64,000 nucleotides of DNA from Mesocentrotus franciscanus (lineage: Eukaryota; Echinodermata; Echinoidea; Camarodonta; Strongylocentrotidae). The stretch lies in contig CP137685.1 in the NCBI GenBank assembly GCA_037976565.1, positions 16,403,659-16,467,658 of the forward strand. The letters run 5' to 3'. The notes under the pieces are model-generated. The model saw nothing but the letters and a program-made list of their open reading frames with translations. It made no database searches and was not told where the DNA came from. Below, in pieces: positions 60,601 to 64,000 of this stretch. Position 1 is the first letter of the stretch. Each line of letters opens with the position of its first letter. The position numbers and the translations under genes were made by a program.

Positions 60601-61206
60601 TTTCTCATTAATATTCATTATTTAGTTTCTGCATCTATGTTCAATAAATACAATATGCAAAATGTAAAGACTACTATTGTTGATGTTGTGCGTTTATTTC
60701 TCTAAAACCCATGTAGTCATGACAATATAAAACAGCTCATCTTTTAAAAATATGAAATTATCCTCTTGCCTAAAGCTACATGTAGTACTGTAGCCAAACC
60801 AAAGGAAAGTTCGCTCACGTAATATAGTTTCGTCATTAATTTTATACTAAAATAAGGATACTTTGTAGACAAGCTTTAACGTAAATTTCATTGTCGCTAG
60901 ATCAAGAAGGGTTTTTTTTTCTATGTTATTATATTTTTTCTTCAAAATAGAGCAAGTGTTTTAATTTTGTAACAAAATTAAACCATGCATCAGACATATA
61001 ACAATAATTATGCATTTATCTATATCATAATTAAGTTAAGAGGTACACGTGCACGAATCACTGATCTCTCTTAGAGATCAGTACTGTAGCAAAAATAGAG
61101 CAAGTAAGCGATACAGATCAGGGTCTCCGGTTTCTACCCTGCAATCATTTATATCTAGTACCAGCACACGAGGTAACCGCTGCGTAACCTCCAGAGGTTA
61201 CCTTGC

Positions 61207-61925
61207 TTCATGCTATACCCTGTTAATATCTGTATTACTTGTTGTCACACCAGACGTCAATCTGAGGTAAACTTGGGGTGACATTCCTTAATTCGGAGTG
61301 ACGTTCAGGACCCCGTTTACATCAGGGCGCATGTCTTGGGTGAATGGGAGGTAGGCATGCATTGTCACTAGTTGTCACAGTAACATGTCACCCATCGGTG
61401 AATCAAGCTCATAGGTACACCTGCACAATTAGAGCAAGGGTGTGTGCTTCTTGTTTCTACCCTGCAAGCATTTGTATCTAGACCTACCAGAACGTGAGGT
61501 AAATTGCAGGGTATTAAACCTACGGCTGCCTCGCCTTGGCTCTTGCTAGACGTGTTTGTGAACTTTGTGCCATGTTCATGCTTTGTGTTTATGAGTTTGC
61601 GAGTGTTTATTTCTATTTTAATAGTATAATACAGTCAACAAGTGCAAGGGGGTGACACGGCACGACCTCCAGAGGTCACCTTGCATTTTGGGCAGATAGA
61701 TCCACACGGTATTACTAATAGTACACTAGACAGTCTAGCGCAACTTTTACCCTCGTGTTTGCGCCATGTTCGTGCTTTGCTTTGTCACGCTTTGTTACTC
61801 ATTTGTCTTTGTCAGTGCATAATAAGGATTAAGGTAAGGGGAGACATGGCATAAACTCCGGAGGTTACCTCGCATTTTTTTTTTTGGGGGTCTATAAATT
61901 ATAATTGAATAAAACAGGGTATTGT
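61207..61925. repeat. Degenerate relatives of the 3.9-kb MITE
   Basis: Shares TTGTCACACCAGAC, GAGGTAAAC, GTGACATTCCTT, CCCCGTTTACATCAGG and ACATGTCACCCATCGGTGAA with 3854-4388. GACACGGCACGACCTCC and GGCAGATA are repeated near 61655 and 61690. At least two overlapping or tandem copies seem to be present. Confidence 0.6.
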
Positions 61926-61940
61926 TAGTAGGGTCTACTA

Positions 61941-62588
61941 TAGACCGAAAATTCTGTCTCTTTCGTTCGTTAGCCTCTGATTTGGGTAGGGTCGGCTCCT
62001 CTCTTTAGAGACAGAAGCCGACCATAGCCGCTCCTGTGCAAACGTTTTGGCCATTTATGGCCAAAGAACTTTGCCCAAAATACTCAATTTTAGCGGATTC
62101 ATATCCGATGAATTTATGTTTGAAAATTAGGCCTAGGCTAATATACATCGGTTCCACTTACCAGATTGACTGTATGATGCGTTTAAGGGTATTTTCCGGA
62201 TTTTCATCGCCGAAATTGAGCTCAGTGTTGAAATTCTTGCAGCCGTATTTTAAACTGTTACTGCGCATGAAGGAAGATGACGTCATCCATTGACAGTAAC
62301 AGTTTAAAATACGGCTGCAAGAACTTCAACACGGAGCTCAATTTCGGCGATGAAAATCAAAAAGGACCCTTAAACGCATCATACAGTCAATCTGGTAAGT
62401 GGAACCGATGTATATTAATTTTCAAACATAAATGCATCGGATATGAATCCGCTCAAATTGAGTATTTTGGGCAAGTTCTGGCCATAAATGGCCAAAACGT
62501 TTGCACAGGAATGGTCGGCTTCTGTCTCTAAAGAGAGGAGCCGACCCTACCCAAATCAGAGGCTAACGGTCAGAAATTTTCGGTCTAG
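61941..62588. repeat. Long inverted repeat (two arms of about 310-330 bp) centred on TGACGTCA
   Basis: The arms 61941-62268 and 62292-62588 are close to 90% complementary by eye. Shared words include AAACTGTTACTG, GCAGCCGTATTTTAAACTG, TTTCATCGCCGAAATTGAGC, GGTTCCACTTACCAGATTG and GTAGGGTCGGCTCCTCTC. The short centre holds ATGACGTCAT, a perfect CRE (62278-62285). CTG|GTAAGT donor-like sites face outward in both arms (62161-62156 minus, 62395-62400 plus). It may be a fold-back element; a duplicated divergent promoter is the alternative. Confidence 0.85.
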
Positions 62589-62925
62589 GTCTACTAGTAC
62601 TACTAATAGTACTAGTGCCTGGGTCCAAAATAGATACAACAAGTATGAAGTAGAGTCTAGGTCTAGACTCTATCTACTAGTAACTAGACCTAGAATATAT
62701 TACTAATAGTCTACTAATACTAATAGTAGACTAGACTCTAATACTAGATTCTAGAACTATACTAGTAGATCTAATAGTAATACTAGTATTAGAGTTTAGA
62801 CCCCTACTCTAGTCTAGATCTACTCTACTCTACTCTACTCAAGTCTCTAGCTCTAGTCTACTGTCTAGATCTATTTTACAACAACAACAAAATAATAATA
62901 AAGATTTAGTAGGGTCTAGAGACTA
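62581..62925. repeat. CTAG/TAGTA-rich low-complexity tract
   Basis: A dense, irregular mix of CTAG, TAGAC, CTACTAGTA and TCTACTCTAC words, with short palindromes such as GTCTAGAC and ACTAGT. It is unlike any other part of the window and is not a plain microsatellite. Confidence 0.8.
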
Positions 62926-63629
62926 TAATCTACCGAGTACAGACAACAGCCATCGCTCAGTTCTGCAAGTATCACTCCACAGTATGTAGCTTCTAATTCA
63001 ATCACTGGGGTAATTTTACGACTCGACTTGTAAAACCCGATACTCAGCTCAGGCCATACACACTTAATACTATAGCAAAAGCAAAAACAAAGCAGGGAAA
63101 CAAACGGTCGGTCAACTCAGTTTCAATTCAAGAATTAACGAGCTGGGCACTTACTTTAACAGATTTGTTGTTCCAAAACACACAAACAATATCAGAATTT
63201 ATAAATCCTAATCACTGCATCAGCTATTAAAAAGGATAAAAGTTCATAACAACAGAATTAAAATCCACACAACGGCAATGAGGCATGAAAATATGATGCG
63301 ATAATCAATCCCAGTTCATCAACTCTCCGTGACATTGATAATACTTGAGTATACGGGCTAGCTGCTGGCTACACATTAAGAGGTGTATAGGAGAATTTTG
63401 TATGATCATGAAAAAATTGTGAAATACATCCCTGAAAATAGTTATTTGCCGAAATTTGATTACACAAAATAGTTTTTAAATAACATTTATATGTATTGGT
63501 TAACTGTGGGGAATGAGTTTTGCGAAAATTCTCGATCATTTCGTGATATTAATGGAAAAACATGAAGTAGTCTTAGCTATATTCTCCCAACGTGAATGTG
63601 CGCCAAAGTACAAAGTAACGGCTTATCCC

Positions 63630-63665
63630 ATTGGTCATTTGCCAATTACCCGCCGCCATGATTGG
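63630..63665. promoter_or_regulatory. Cluster of three CCAAT boxes beside a GCCGCCATG motif
   Basis: ATTGG at 63630-63634, CCAAT at 63642-63646 and ATTGG at 63661-63665 lie within 36 bp, with CGCCGCCATG (YY1-like) between the last two. NF-Y sites in clusters are typical of promoters. It lies about 11.7 kb upstream of the KAT6 first coding exon and could be its promoter or that of a neighbour; no transcript start can be seen. Confidence 0.3.
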
Positions 63666-64000
63666 ATAAGGTGATAAGGTTGCGCACTCGGCAGTCGTGT
63701 TTCATTCATATGGCTTCTAAGCTAGCAGCTGGCAGAGATAGAGTAACGATAGTATATTTCTCTGTTGTTCTAGGCCTATAATATTTCCATATTCAAAAAA
63801 TATATAATTTCTGTATTTACTTGCATACTTAAATCATTATATGTTCAATCGCAATAATTTGGTATTAAGACTCAGGATCCAGCAGGGGGAGGCAACCCCG
63901 GCACACCCCAAAAAAAAAAACGGGGAGGGGGAGAAGGAATGCAAAAATGAAGGGAAAGGGAAGGGATTTAAAAGAGGAAGGAAAAAGAGGAAGAATAGAA

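Larger units (their letters stand above)
51951..64000. other. Region upstream of the KAT6 first coding exon: intron 1 and/or intergenic
   Basis: No coding exon is recognised. From 51951 to about 56670 I see only AT-rich DNA with short open frames. The longest, a 103-codon frame at 55966-56277 plus, has no motif I recognise and ends within low-information sequence. From 56.6 kb onward repeats dominate and are listed singly. From 62925 to 63600 there is nothing identifiable. The last 110 bases are purine-rich (G/A) with a C4A10 run. Confidence 0.5.

Overview
This is eukaryotic intronic and intergenic DNA from a large, AT-rich animal genome. The exons are short and have GT-AG borders. There are tRNA-derived SINEs, CR1/L2- and Jockey-like LINE remains, many short terminal-inverted-repeat (TIR) elements, and very frequent ACATGTAC/TAGGCCTA words. 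Together these suggest a marine invertebrate deuterostome, most likely an echinoderm; the species call is inference. I see no prokaryotic operon, CRISPR array or viral genome.

Only one host gene can be supported. It lies on the minus strand and is a KAT6 (MOZ/MORF, Drosophila Enok) MYST-family histone acetyltransferase. The first coding exon (51268-51854, with 5' UTR to 51950) encodes the tandem winged-helix (H15-like) N terminus. About 42 kb downstream, exon 8994-9111 encodes the first half of PHD finger 1. The phase is consistent across the junction, and both exons have good splice sites. The second PHD finger, the MYST catalytic domain and the C terminus are not visible and should lie beyond base 1. 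The promoter and first non-coding exon were not firmly located. Two weak candidates are a CRE-centred palindrome near 62.28 kb and a CCAAT cluster near 63.65 kb. The first coding exon has an apparent 1-nt frameshift between its two winged-helix halves.

Most of the rest is mobile-element debris. At 0.4 kb there is a hAT-like element with a perfect 8-bp target duplication. At 3.9, 6.4, 7.3, 10.5, 16.7, 17.6, 18.9, 24.3, 28.6, 41.7-42.4, 42.9 and 59.9 kb there are TIR elements (MITEs), many with recognisable target-site duplications. At 23.7, 24.8 and 27.4 kb there are three copies of one hAT-like non-autonomous family, all with 8-bp duplications. A Jockey-like LINE (37.2-39.8 kb) keeps its motif order but has stops and frameshifts. 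A CR1/L2 3' end lies at 15.5-15.8 kb, and SINEs at 15.0, 20.5, 46.1 and 59.8 kb. Several nested insertions give a relative order of events. The right end holds degenerate repeats at 58.3-59.2 and 61.2-61.9 kb, a long inverted repeat centred on TGACGTCA (61.94-62.59 kb) and an odd CTAG-rich tract (62.58-62.92 kb). A 500-N scaffold gap (44880-45379) has nearly identical sequence on both sides.

I found no convincing new multi-gene system. The points most worth checking are the KAT6 structure with its frameshift and uORFs, the mirrored CRE palindrome with mirrored splice donors, the hAT-MITE-hAT inverted composite, and the gap that probably hides an overlap.
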